A DNA stretch of 25,715 nucleotides, from the IMG/VR virus record IMGVR_UViG_3300031884_000122, positions 1-25,715 of that record. One strand, 5' to 3'. The notes under the pieces are model-generated. The model saw only the letters and a list, made by a program, of their open reading frames with translations, ran no database searches and was not told the origin of the DNA. Both the position numbers and the translations under genes were made by a program. Origin of the DNA: a virus. Position 1 is the stretch's first letter, and each line of letters opens with the position of its first letter. Of the stretch, positions 14,547 to 20,208 are shown piece after piece.

Positions 14547-16472
14547 ATGCCCATGACCCCACAGGATGAAGACGCCGCCATTGCCGAGCTTGCAGGTGGA
14601 CCGCAGCTTACTGCGCCGCATGCGGTATCTGCTCCACGGTATGCAAGCGATGAAGACGCTATCAAATCCTTAATCGAAGAGCATTTTACGCCGCAAGGTG
14701 CCGCGCCTGCTACCCCTTCTGCACCTGCACCTGCGCCAACCGCGCATGCCGCAGCGCCAGCGCCTGACGACACAGATTACGAGAATATGTCACTCGGCCA
14801 TGCCGCATACCTTGGTATGGGCAATCTCGGCTCTAGTGCTGCAGGGAAGGCGCAGGCTCTCGGCCATGCGGTCATGAACCCATCCGAAACGCTGTCCGCT
14901 TTGGGGCAGGTGGGAACTGGCCTATACTCCAAGGCCAAGGGGATGTTTGTCAATCAAGACCCCGCTGAGAAGGCCAATAATGAAGCCGTTCTCAATGCCA
15001 TCGGTGAACACTATGGCGACACCTATGGATCAATGGCTGGGTTTAAGAAGACCCTTGCCACAGACCCTGCCGATATTGGCATGGATGTCGCCTCGTTAGT
15101 GCCGGGAGTTGGCGCTGCTGGCCGTGCCGCAGGCCTTACGGCAGACGCCGCTGGCATTGCAGGAAAGATTGCTCAGGTAGGTAGCGTAGCAGGCAAGGCG
15201 GCCTCTATGCTCGATCCTATTCAGGTTAGCTTGGAGGTTGGGTCCAAGGTAGGTGGCCTTGGGTTAAAAGCAGCAGACGCATTGGCTACCGGCGCACAAG
15301 CGACTGCCAGCGGCGTCCCTCAGACTTTGCTAAAGGTTGCTAGGTCAGCAGGCGCTACGAATGATGTTGAAAATGCAGCAGCCTATTCAAAATTTAGTCG
15401 AGGCCACGGGAGCGTATCTGATATTGCGAATACCGCAGAATCAGCCGTAGACGAATTAAAACAAAACGCCACAAATTCGTACCTTTCCGACAAAGAAAAT
15501 TTGGCTAAGTCGCAAGTTCAACTTCCAATGGATGAGGTCCAGAAGAAGCTTGATGATTTAAATCAATTCGCTGGGTACAAAACTGGAAGTGGTCGTTTTT
15601 CTGGCCAGATGAACGCCGTCGAAGACGTAAACAATCAAATTAAAGCCACCATTAATAGTCAAGACCCCAATGCGCGAACGATGATTGATCTGGATAATTT
15701 GAAGCAATCGCTTCAAGAAACAGCATCATCGCTTCCTAATGGTTCTAGGTTTCAAGGCAAAATTGGTGATATTGCCAATACAATTCGCGATACAATCGCC
15801 AACCATGATAGCACTTATGCTAAAATGATGGACGATTGGAGCGATTGGAAAGGTAAACTTGCCAATTATAAGGGTTTTGGCGTCAATGCTAAAGCTGCCG
15901 ATACAGCTAATCTTGCCAAAATGATGAAGCGAATCGATGCTGGCGACACTGATTTGCTAACCACGTTGGCTAATACACAGGCCGGTAAAACGCTTCCTTA
16001 TATGCTTGCAGGACATGCCGTTAATCCTTGGCTTGCCAATGGGTTCCAGCATCTTCAATATTTCCCTGAGTTGGCAGGCGCTCTTATGTATCCTGCGGCT
16101 CTTCCGCATCTTGCAGGACTTGTGGCCGCTTCATCGCCTAAAATAGCTGGGGCCACCCAATATGCCGCTGGCAAGATAGGAAAGTACCTTGCGCCAGTCG
16201 GAACTGCCGCTGATTACGCCACCTCGGCTCCCGCAACCTATGCGGCTACGCGCCTCGGCCAAGCAGAACAGCCGCCACAGCAAGCCTCTGGCGGTCGCAT
16301 TGGGCGCAAAAGCGGCGGTCGAGCCACTGGCGCTGCAAAAGCCAAAGCTGACCAGTTGATTGCTATGGTGGATCGTATTAAGAAGGACGAGGGCGAGGGC
16401 ACGAAGCCTTTGCTTAACGTGGATGACACAACCATCGCCAAGGCGCTGGAAATCGCAAACAGGGGTATCTAA
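14547..16472 (+). CDS. Internal virion / DNA ejection-type protein
   Basis: A 641-residue protein with an acidic start, an Ala/Pro-rich linker (about 50-75), Ala/Gly-rich amphipathic or hydrophobic helices (about 80-260), a charged helical middle (270-450), and a hydrophobic stretch around 480-560. The end is basic and then structured: G-G-R-I-G-R-K-S-G-G-R-A-T, then P-L-L-N-V-D-D-T-T-I-A-K-A-L-E-I-A-N. I recognise that C-terminal motif from internal virion proteins of other phages. No catalytic motif is seen. The place after the transglycosylase gene and the membrane-prone helices fit an ejected pore or conduit protein (inference). The stop overlaps the next ATG by one base. Confidence 0.7.
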   Translation: MPMTPQDEDAAIAELAGGPQLTAPHAVSAPRYASDEDAIKSLIEEHFTPQGAAPATPSAPAPAPTAHAAAPAPDDTDYENMSLGHAAYLGMGNLGSSAAGKAQALGHAVMNPSETLSALGQVGTGLYSKAKGMFVNQDPAEKANNEAVLNAIGEHYGDTYGSMAGFKKTLATDPADIGMDVASLVPGVGAAGRAAGLTADAAGIAGKIAQVGSVAGKAASMLDPIQVSLEVGSKVGGLGLKAADALATGAQATASGVPQTLLKVARSAGATNDVENAAAYSKFSRGHGSVSDIANTAESAVDELKQNATNSYLSDKENLAKSQVQLPMDEVQKKLDDLNQFAGYKTGSGRFSGQMNAVEDVNNQIKATINSQDPNARTMIDLDNLKQSLQETASSLPNGSRFQGKIGDIANTIRDTIANHDSTYAKMMDDWSDWKGKLANYKGFGVNAKAADTANLAKMMKRIDAGDTDLLTTLANTQAGKTLPYMLAGHAVNPWLANGFQHLQYFPELAGALMYPAALPHLAGLVAASSPKIAGATQYAAGKIGKYLAPVGTAADYATSAPATYAATRLGQAEQPPQQASGGRIGRKSGGRATGAAKAKADQLIAMVDRIKKDEGEGTKPLLNVDDTTIAKALEIANRGI

Positions 16473-16642
16473 TGGACAATTTAGAAGTAGAACTGAAGCT
16501 CACCGTGGCGCACGTCAATGCCATCCTAAAGCACCTTGCGAAGGGTGCCTATGAAGAGGTTTCAGAAGTGATCGCGATGCTTCATTCGCAGGCCAAGCCG
16601 CAAGTCGAGGCGGCAACGACAGCGGCACAGGTCGCAGAATAA
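16472..16642 (+). CDS. 56-residue late-operon protein of unknown function
   Basis: A short gene read directly from the sequence. The ATG overlaps the preceding stop as TAATG and the stop TAA lies at 16640-16642. The product starts M-D-N-L-E-V-E-L-K-L, then T-V-A-H-V-N-A-I-L-K-H-L, then Y-E-E-V-S-E-V-I-A-M-L-H-S-Q-A-K-P-Q. Small proteins with this pattern (x-V-x-x-V-N-x-I-L ... I-x-x-Q-A-x-P-Q) are common in phages, mostly beside virion genes. It is helical and acidic, with no membrane segment. It is the last gene before the terminator. Confidence 0.75.
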   Translation: MDNLEVELKLTVAHVNAILKHLAKGAYEEVSEVIAMLHSQAKPQVEAATTAAQVAE

Positions 16643-16647
16643 AAAAG

Positions 16648-16673
16648 AAGCCCGGTGCAAGCCGGGCTTTTTC
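16648..16673. terminator. Bidirectional intrinsic terminator between convergent operons
   Basis: Stem AAGCCCGGT / GCCGGGCTT closed by a GCAA tetraloop (T-G wobble at the top), followed by a T run ending at 16672. Upstream lies AAAAAAGAA (16641-16649), which gives a T tract for leftward transcripts. It stands between the last + gene (stop 16642) and the last - gene (stop 16675-16677), so it can end both. Confidence 0.9.
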
Positions 16674-16674
16674 A

Positions 16675-17016
16675 TTAGATGAATTTATCGTAGGCCAGTT
16701 CGCGGATGACGTACCCGCCGAGCTTCGACGAATACCGCGCCACGTCAAACCCATCGTGGTTGTCGCATAGGTACATCACCATAATGGCAAAGATCATGCT
16801 GTCGCCGTAGTAGGCGATGATGTCGGCTGCCGGGTCGAAGTCGGTCATCCGTTCTGCAACCTTGTGTTCAAAGCGATGAATGTTTTCATCGCCAATCAGG
16901 TTGTCAAACATGGGAAGGTCGCTGACATAGACGACCGATTCGGCGAGGGTATTTAGCTCGGTTGGGTCAAACCGAAAGCTTGGGTTAGGTACGAAGACCC
17001 TCTTGTATTTTTCCAT
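16675..17016 (-). CDS. Phage protein of unknown function
   Basis: A 113-residue protein with the opening F-V-P-N-P-S-F-R-F-D-P-T-E-L-N-T-L-A-E and the middle F-D-P-A-A-D-I-I-A-Y-Y-G-D-S-M-I-F-A-I-M-V-M-Y. The same plan occurs as an unassigned small gene in other phages. No catalytic motif or membrane helix can be claimed, although residues 73-83 are hydrophobic. AGGA stands 8 bases before the ATG. It overlaps the upstream gene by 32 bases and is the last gene of the leftward operon. Confidence 0.65.
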   Translation of the reverse strand: MEKYKRVFVPNPSFRFDPTELNTLAESVVYVSDLPMFDNLIGDENIHRFEHKVAERMTDFDPAADIIAYYGDSMIFAIMVMYLCDNHDGFDVARYSSKLGGYVIRELAYDKFI

Positions 17017-17179
17017 CTACGAATTCCTGCTCTTCCATAAAGAAGTCCCAAAGGGGCATCTCGGATTTCAACTCGATCAACATGCGATCTGCTTCTTCTT
17101 TTGTCATATCGTTGTCGATAATGATAGATGGCTGGCGCATAAAGTCGCGGCGTTCGCCTCTAATCTGATACCATGTCAT
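16985..17179 (-). CDS. Small phage protein of unknown function
   Basis: A 64-residue acidic protein (M-T-W-Y-Q-I-R-G-E-R-R-D-F ... W-D-F-F-M-E-E-Q-E-F-V-D-G-K). I do not recognise it. The ATG at 17179 is chosen because GGGAGG lies five bases upstream; the in-frame GTG at 17185 would lie inside that SD. It overlaps the upstream gene by 20 bases and the downstream gene by 32, which supports a real, coupled gene. Confidence 0.6.
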   Translation of the reverse strand: MTWYQIRGERRDFMRQPSIIIDNDMTKEEADRMLIELKSEMPLWDFFMEEQEFVDGKIQEGLRT

Positions 17180-17399
17180 TATCACCTCCCGTTAATTTTT
17201 TACGCAATAGGGCATTTTCTCTTTGCATCGGTATGACCCATGACATTGCCCGTGCAAGCTGATCTTCAAGCTCCGCGACCTTCCTGCGAAGCTCCACAAC
17301 GTGGGACAGCGTCACATCATCGGCATGGCGGTCGGCTGGGGCATATGGCCCCAACCAACGAATATCTGATGATATCTTCTTGCTGCGATAGCCGGTCAT
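17160..17399 (-). CDS. Small coiled-coil protein of unknown function
   Basis: A 79-residue protein with the heptad-like stretch L-S-H-V-V-E-L-R-R-K-V-A-E-L-E-D-Q-L-A-R (about 31-50) and a second helix ending E-N-A-L-L-R-K-K-L. I do not recognise it. A longer reading from 17534 is possible, but it would lie across the end of the membrane-protein gene. The ATG at 17399 follows AAGGGAG and begins just after that gene's stop, so it is preferred. Confidence 0.6.
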   Translation of the reverse strand: MTGYRSKKISSDIRWLGPYAPADRHADDVTLSHVVELRRKVAELEDQLARAMSWVIPMQRENALLRKKLTGGDNDMVSD

Positions 17400-17412
17400 C
17401 TCAGGCGCTCCC

Positions 17413-17610
17413 TTAACGCACATAATGTTCCAACTCCATGATGGCACTGACACCTGCAAACAGGCCCAAAATCCCGCTAAACAAGCACCACATTGCAAGC
17501 CATATGGTTGTGGCATTAGATGCAACCGAATCATTTAGGGCATTAGCGCACCAGTAGCTGGTTAATATTAAAAAAACCGTTGCTGCCACATATATCCAAA
17601 ACTTGCTCAT
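17413..17610 (-). CDS. Small two-span membrane protein
   Basis: A 65-residue protein with two hydrophobic helices, about residues 5-22 (W-I-Y-V-A-A-T-V-F-L-I-L-T-S-Y-W) and 35-56 (T-I-W-L-A-M-W-C-L-F-S-G-I-L-G-L-F-A-G-V). Function is unknown. The start shares ATGA with the stop of the DUF6378 gene, so it is probably translated together with it. It lies far from the lysis genes and in the opposite operon, so a holin role is not the first guess. Confidence 0.6.
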   Translation of the reverse strand: MSKFWIYVAATVFLILTSYWCANALNDSVASNATTIWLAMWCLFSGILGLFAGVSAIMELEHYVR

Positions 17611-17903
17611 CCTTCCATCGCCTTTGTTAAATCTAGAGTTACGGTTGGCAAATTGGTGGGGCTAGTTTGTCCGCCAAGCTTGGCATAGCCTTCGATGTCG
17701 TCCCAGTGATCGCGGAAGTCTTTATCGCCGCTCAGAAGCCGCGCCAGCTTGACTGAGATCATCTCCAGAGCCTCCTTCTGGCCATCGCTCAAGCGTTCCC
17801 AGTTCTTACCGCTCCGCAGCACGTCTTTAATGGCTTGGCTAAGGTTGGCGTTGTCGCGGTAGTTTCCGTGGGTCTTCTCGCGTGTGTTTAGTAAATTACT
17901 CAT
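17607..17903 (-). CDS. DUF6378-like phage protein
   Basis: A 98-residue, mostly helical protein. The patterns R-E-K-T-H-G-N-Y-R-D-N-A (8-19), W-E-R-L-S-D-G-Q-K-E-A-L-E-M-I-S-V-K-L-A-R-L-L-S-G-D (about 35-60) and D-H-W-D-D-I-E-G-Y-A-K-L (65-76) match the DUF6378 family of phage proteins. Function is unknown. The conserved Glu and Asp in helices recall all-alpha NTP pyrophosphatases, which is only a guess. The ATG at 17903 follows AGAGGG and shares ATGA with the upstream stop. An in-frame extension to 18182 runs through the upstream gene and is rejected. Confidence 0.75.
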   Translation of the reverse strand: MSNLLNTREKTHGNYRDNANLSQAIKDVLRSGKNWERLSDGQKEALEMISVKLARLLSGDKDFRDHWDDIEGYAKLGGQTSPTNLPTVTLDLTKAMEG

Positions 17904-18286
17904 TTTACCCTCTTTGTGATTAAATTGATGATCTTCGTATAAACGATCCGCAGCCACATAAGCCGCTTCTCGGTCTTCGCTTGCGCTTCCGCCTTTACCC
18001 TGCGGCGGTATTCCAAGTCCGCCTTGGCATCGTGCCAGTTCAGGTTTGGCTTGTGGTCGTCTCGCCGCATAAACAATTCGCACAAGATATCGTAACGCTC
18101 TTCCCAGTCTCGAATAATCCGGCGAAGGCGGCGTTCCTCTTCGAGCGTACCAATCGGTGCTTGCTCCTCGATAATGTTCCAACGATCATCCTCCCCGTTG
18201 CGATGATGGCCCTTAAGCCTAGCATTCTCGACGCTAAGGTCGACAACCTGACGCACAAGGCGTTCATAATCCAGCATATTTGGCAT
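17900..18286 (-). CDS. Coiled-coil protein of unknown function
   Basis: A 128-residue, strongly charged helical protein. The start L-D-Y-E-R-L-V-R-Q-V-V-D-L-S-V-E-N-A-R-L-K suggests a coiled coil. The middle has E-E-E-R-R-L-R-R-I-I-R-D-W-E-E-R-Y, and the end is basic and hydrophobic (W-L-R-I-V-Y-T-K-I-I-N-L-I-T-K-R). I do not recognise a family. The ATG at 18286 overlaps the upstream stop by one base (TAATG). An ATG at 18298 is also in frame and cannot be excluded. Confidence 0.6.
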   Translation of the reverse strand: MPNMLDYERLVRQVVDLSVENARLKGHHRNGEDDRWNIIEEQAPIGTLEEERRLRRIIRDWEERYDILCELFMRRDDHKPNLNWHDAKADLEYRRRVKAEAQAKTEKRLMWLRIVYTKIINLITKRVK

Positions 18287-18558
18287 TAGTTTTTCCATTC
18301 ATTTGGTGGACGCAGGCGAAACTCGTTGCCTGCATTGCCAGTGATATAGTGATTGCTACTGATGACTGCGCCAATCTCGCGTAACGCGGCGATCTGGGCG
18401 CGGACGGTATAACGCTTACTGTGGACCTCGTCGGCCATTTCCTCATAGGTGCCTGCGAATGTCTCATAACCATATCTATCAAACAACCGAATCCAAAGAA
18501 GCTTGGCTGATGAGCCAAGCCCCAAGTGGTACACGACATCCATAACTGTCTTTAGCAT
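18286..18558 (-). CDS. Winged-helix DNA-binding protein
   Basis: A 90-residue protein with a helix-turn-helix region: K-L-L-W-I-R-L-F-D-R-Y-G (19-30), then G-T-Y-E-E-M-A-D-E-V-H-S-K-R-Y-T-V-R-A-Q-I-A-A-L-R-E-I-G-A-V-I (36-66), and a wing with beta strand near H-Y-I-T-G-N. This is the layout of a winged helix as in replication-initiation or MarR-like proteins. It could be an early regulator or a replication accessory protein. Its start lies one base after the upstream stop. Confidence 0.7.
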   Translation of the reverse strand: MLKTVMDVVYHLGLGSSAKLLWIRLFDRYGYETFAGTYEEMADEVHSKRYTVRAQIAALREIGAVISSNHYITGNAGNEFRLRPPNEWKN

Positions 18559-18559
18559 T

Positions 18560-18904
18560 TTATACTTTCTCGTACTTTGGCTTTAAACCCTTCAAACGCT
18601 TGATTGCGCTATCTGGGTGTGATCGGCCAATTAACAAAATAGATTTAACCTGTTCCATCCTTTTGCGTCTGGTAACATATTCATCAACTGAGTTTGTTGC
18701 TTCATACTCAATATCTTTCATCACACTTATAATCTTCCAAATCGCATCTTTAATGCAATCCATTGTAAGATCTTCAATATATGAAGCGTTGATGAGTTTT
18801 TCGTTCTTTCGCTCATCCCTAAATTTAAAATTGTTGATATACTCTTGGACTAGTTCTCCAATCAGCATGGTGGCATCTAGGGCTATAATATCTTGCTTAT
18901 CCAT
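18560..18904 (-). CDS. A/T-rich gene of unknown function
   Basis: A 114-residue, helical protein rich in Ile, Lys, Asp and Glu (M-D-K-Q-D-I-I-A-L-D-A-T-M-L-I-G-E-L-V-Q). I do not recognise it. GGGAGG lies eight bases before the ATG, partly inside a hairpin that covers the end of the upstream gene. Base composition looks more A/T-rich than the neighbours on both sides, which suggests a different origin. It could be mistaken for non-coding DNA, but the SD and tight spacing support it. Confidence 0.6.
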   Translation of the reverse strand: MDKQDIIALDATMLIGELVQEYINNFKFRDERKNEKLINASYIEDLTMDCIKDAIWKIISVMKDIEYEATNSVDEYVTRRKRMEQVKSILLIGRSHPDSAIKRLKGLKPKYEKV

Positions 18905-18916
18905 TTACTCATCCTC

Positions 18917-18945
18917 CCAAGGGTGGGGGCTTATGCCCCCTTTGG
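18917..18945 (-). promoter_or_regulatory. Hairpin across a stop codon and next SD
   Basis: Read on the - strand: CCAA-A-GGGGGC, loop ATAA, GCCCCC-ACCC-TTGG. The six G-C pairs are strong, and the outer four pairs include two bases of the GGGAGG SD of the 114-residue gene. The loop holds the TAA stop of the 95-residue gene. No T run follows, so it is not a normal terminator. It may couple translation of the two genes or slow RNA decay. Confidence 0.55.
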
Positions 18946-19218
18946 AACCACTTTAAGAACTTCGAAGCACTTGCCATCTTTTTTGCAGGCATTGTAGAGC
19001 TTCATCTGCTCTGCGGTAACGCCGTAGGTCGAGAGAAGCAAAGCCTCGTCAAGGACTGAACGCTGCGAGAGCGATACTTTGACGTCGTATTCTGCGCCTT
19101 CGACAAGATCGGTGCCAAGGGCGATGATCTCAGCCTTGATGGCGTCTTTGGCAACTTCCAAAGCCTTGATCTGGGCGTCTACATCGTAGTAGCGGTCGGC
19201 GAGGGTGCGGTTTGACAT
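18931..19218 (-). CDS. Small phage protein of unknown function
   Basis: A 95-residue protein: an N-terminal helix (L-A-D-R-Y-Y-D-V-D-A-Q-I-K-A-L-E-V-A-K-D), then a beta part with V-E-G-A-E-Y-D-V-K-V-S-L-S-Q-R-S-V-L-D, then a C-terminal part with two cysteines (N-A-C-K-K-D-G-K-C-F). This plan of helix followed by a beta segment with R-x-x-L-D is common among unassigned phage early genes. GGAG is seven bases before the ATG. It is the first gene after the promoter at 19265-19292. Confidence 0.65.
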   Translation of the reverse strand: MSNRTLADRYYDVDAQIKALEVAKDAIKAEIIALGTDLVEGAEYDVKVSLSQRSVLDEALLLSTYGVTAEQMKLYNACKKDGKCFEVLKVVPKGA

Positions 19219-19240
19219 CTGAAGTCTCCATTTAAATTTG

Positions 19241-19259
19241 CGTCAGCGGGTTGCTGATG
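19241..19259 (-). promoter_or_regulatory. Inverted repeat at predicted transcript start
   Basis: Read on the - strand: CATCAGC-AACCC-GCTGACG, with five pairs TCAGC/GCTGA and one outer C-G pair beyond a mismatch. It begins at about the predicted +1 of the promoter at 19265-19292. It could be an operator for a repressor or a 5' stem-loop of the transcript. Confidence 0.45.
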
Positions 19260-19264
19260 TCCCC

Positions 19265-19292
19265 TTTATACATCGTCCTTTTCAGGTGTCAA
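19265..19292 (-). promoter_or_regulatory. Sigma70-type promoter for the small-gene operon
   Basis: On the - strand: TTGACA (19287-19292, perfect -35), a 16-base spacer, then TATAAA (19265-19270, five of six of the -10 consensus). The -10 covers the stop codon of the 73-residue gene. Transcription would start near 19258 and run leftward through the genes ending at 16675. Confidence 0.75.
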
Positions 19293-19487
19293 ATACTTTT
19301 TTGCACGACCTGCAGAAATATTATCTTGCATCCGCACATCCCGATTTGTCCAAGTCCAGCACTCGCCTGTTTCATCTTGGAAACAAACCCATGAGAGGTG
19401 ATGCTCGAACCCATAATCAATCAGGAAGTGCGCCATCGCTGGGCCTTTGGGTGTGTCCAGTGGCAGTGGGGGGTCAATTCGGATCAT
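19266..19487 (-). CDS. Small phage protein of unknown function
   Basis: A 73-residue protein with the patterns H-F-L-I-D-Y-G-F-E-H-H-L-S-W-V-C-F-Q-D and T-G-E-C-W-T-W-T-N-R-D-V-R. I have seen this plan as an unassigned early gene in other phages. The two Cys and several Trp suggest a compact fold. The start shares ATGA with the stop of the 32-residue gene upstream. Its last codons lie inside the promoter of the next operon. Confidence 0.65.
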   Translation of the reverse strand: MIRIDPPLPLDTPKGPAMAHFLIDYGFEHHLSWVCFQDETGECWTWTNRDVRMQDNISAGRAKKYLTPEKDDV

Positions 19488-19582
19488 TTGTTTATCTCAC
19501 ACATGATGATACGGATTATGTAGCCTAGCATGCCAAGCGCCCAAAGCAATCCTATCCATTCTGCAATTTCATGATTCGTCAC
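19484..19582 (-). CDS. 32-residue membrane microprotein
   Basis: A GTG start at 19580-19582 follows GGAGGA by six bases. The stop TGA at 19484-19486 overlaps the ATG of the next gene as ATGA. The product is M-T-N-H-E-I-A-E-W, then a hydrophobic helix (I-G-L-L-W-A-L-G-M-L-G-Y-I-I-R-I-I-M), then C-E-I-N-K. It has one membrane span with a short tail. It overlaps the upstream gene end by 14 bases. Without this gene there would be an 81-base gap in an otherwise gapless operon. Function is unknown. Confidence 0.6.
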   Translation of the reverse strand: MTNHEIAEWIGLLWALGMLGYIIRIIMCEINK

Positions 19583-19790
19583 TTCTCGTCCTCCATATCT
19601 TCATGACCTCCGCTTCGATGTGAGGCCGCAATTTATCAGGGGTCCGACCAATTTCGGCCCTGCGTTCCAACTTTGTTTCCAGATTAAGTATCCGGCAGGC
19701 ACGTTCATAGATCGCCAAGCGGCAGGCGGACTGTATCCCCGCAGGCTGATCTGTTAACGCGACTTTGCCGATCATCACATCTTCAATCAT
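19569..19790 (-). CDS. Small helical protein of unknown function
   Basis: A 73-residue protein (D-Q-P-A-G-I-Q-S-A-C-R-L-A-I-Y-E-R-A-C-R-I then L-E-R-R-A-E-I-G). I do not recognise a family. The start is uncertain. The ATG at 19790 lies just after the VRR-NUC stop but has no clear SD. An ATG at 19895 has AGGAG seven bases upstream, but would overlap the nuclease gene by 101 bases, and that SD falls on codons for its conserved Q-Q-E-Y-L. Confidence 0.5.
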   Translation of the reverse strand: MIEDVMIGKVALTDQPAGIQSACRLAIYERACRILNLETKLERRAEIGRTPDKLRPHIEAEVMKIWRTRSDES

Positions 19791-19794
19791 TTTG

Positions 19795-20208
19795 CTAGGC
19801 CGGGTGATGAACTGCCAAATATCGTCCAAACGCTTCTTGCGCCGCTTTGTGACCGAGGGCAATGCAAACAAAAGCCCCTGCTCGTTGTGCTGCATATAGA
19901 TACTCCTGCTGACCATCTTGCCACACTGATTTTGTATGGTCCCGTCTTTTTAATTCACATACAAATGCAGGCCCACCAGGGATAATGATGTCCGATGCTC
20001 CCTTCACCATGCCTTCCGCCTTTTCAATCCTGATCTTCATTGCCGACCGGACACCCTCATTGCGGGGGTGAAAAGCGATCGCACCCCACGTCTTAGGATA
20101 GTCGCGCCGCAAACGTGCAAAAAATGTAACCTGCTCCATAGATTCAGTGGCGCATTTACCCCTGTACGTCTGATCGCCGTACACATCGATATCATCAGGG
20201 AACTTCAT
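19795..20208 (-). CDS. VRR-NUC domain nuclease
   Basis: A 137-residue PD-(D/E)XK-type nuclease. E26 in the first helix, H-P-R-N-E-G at 48-52, then G-M-V-K-G-A-S-D73-I-I-I-P-G and F-V-C-E85-L-K87-R-R-D form the VRR-NUC active site. Q-Q-E-Y-L (100-104) is the usual following helix. Such stand-alone domains cut branched or structured DNA. The gene overlaps the end of the SF2 helicase gene by 14 bases, so the two are probably made together and may act together in recombination or replication. The ATG at 20208 is preferred to one at 20229. Confidence 0.85.
   Translation of the reverse strand: MKFPDDIDVYGDQTYRGKCATESMEQVTFFARLRRDYPKTWGAIAFHPRNEGVRSAMKIRIEKAEGMVKGASDIIIPGGPAFVCELKRRDHTKSVWQDGQQEYLYAAQRAGAFVCIALGHKAAQEAFGRYLAVHHPA

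Noticed and set aside
17400-17534. N-terminal extension of the 79-residue coiled-coil gene
   Set aside because: It would run through the end of the two-span membrane gene, while a good SD stands before the ATG at 17399.
17904-18182. N-terminal extension of the DUF6378 protein
   Set aside because: The added 93 residues are the shadow frame of the upstream coiled-coil gene; the family start and SD fit 17903.
19238-19528. 96-residue + frame opposite the promoter region
   Set aside because: It lies antisense to two coupled - genes and the promoter, without SD or recognisable motifs.
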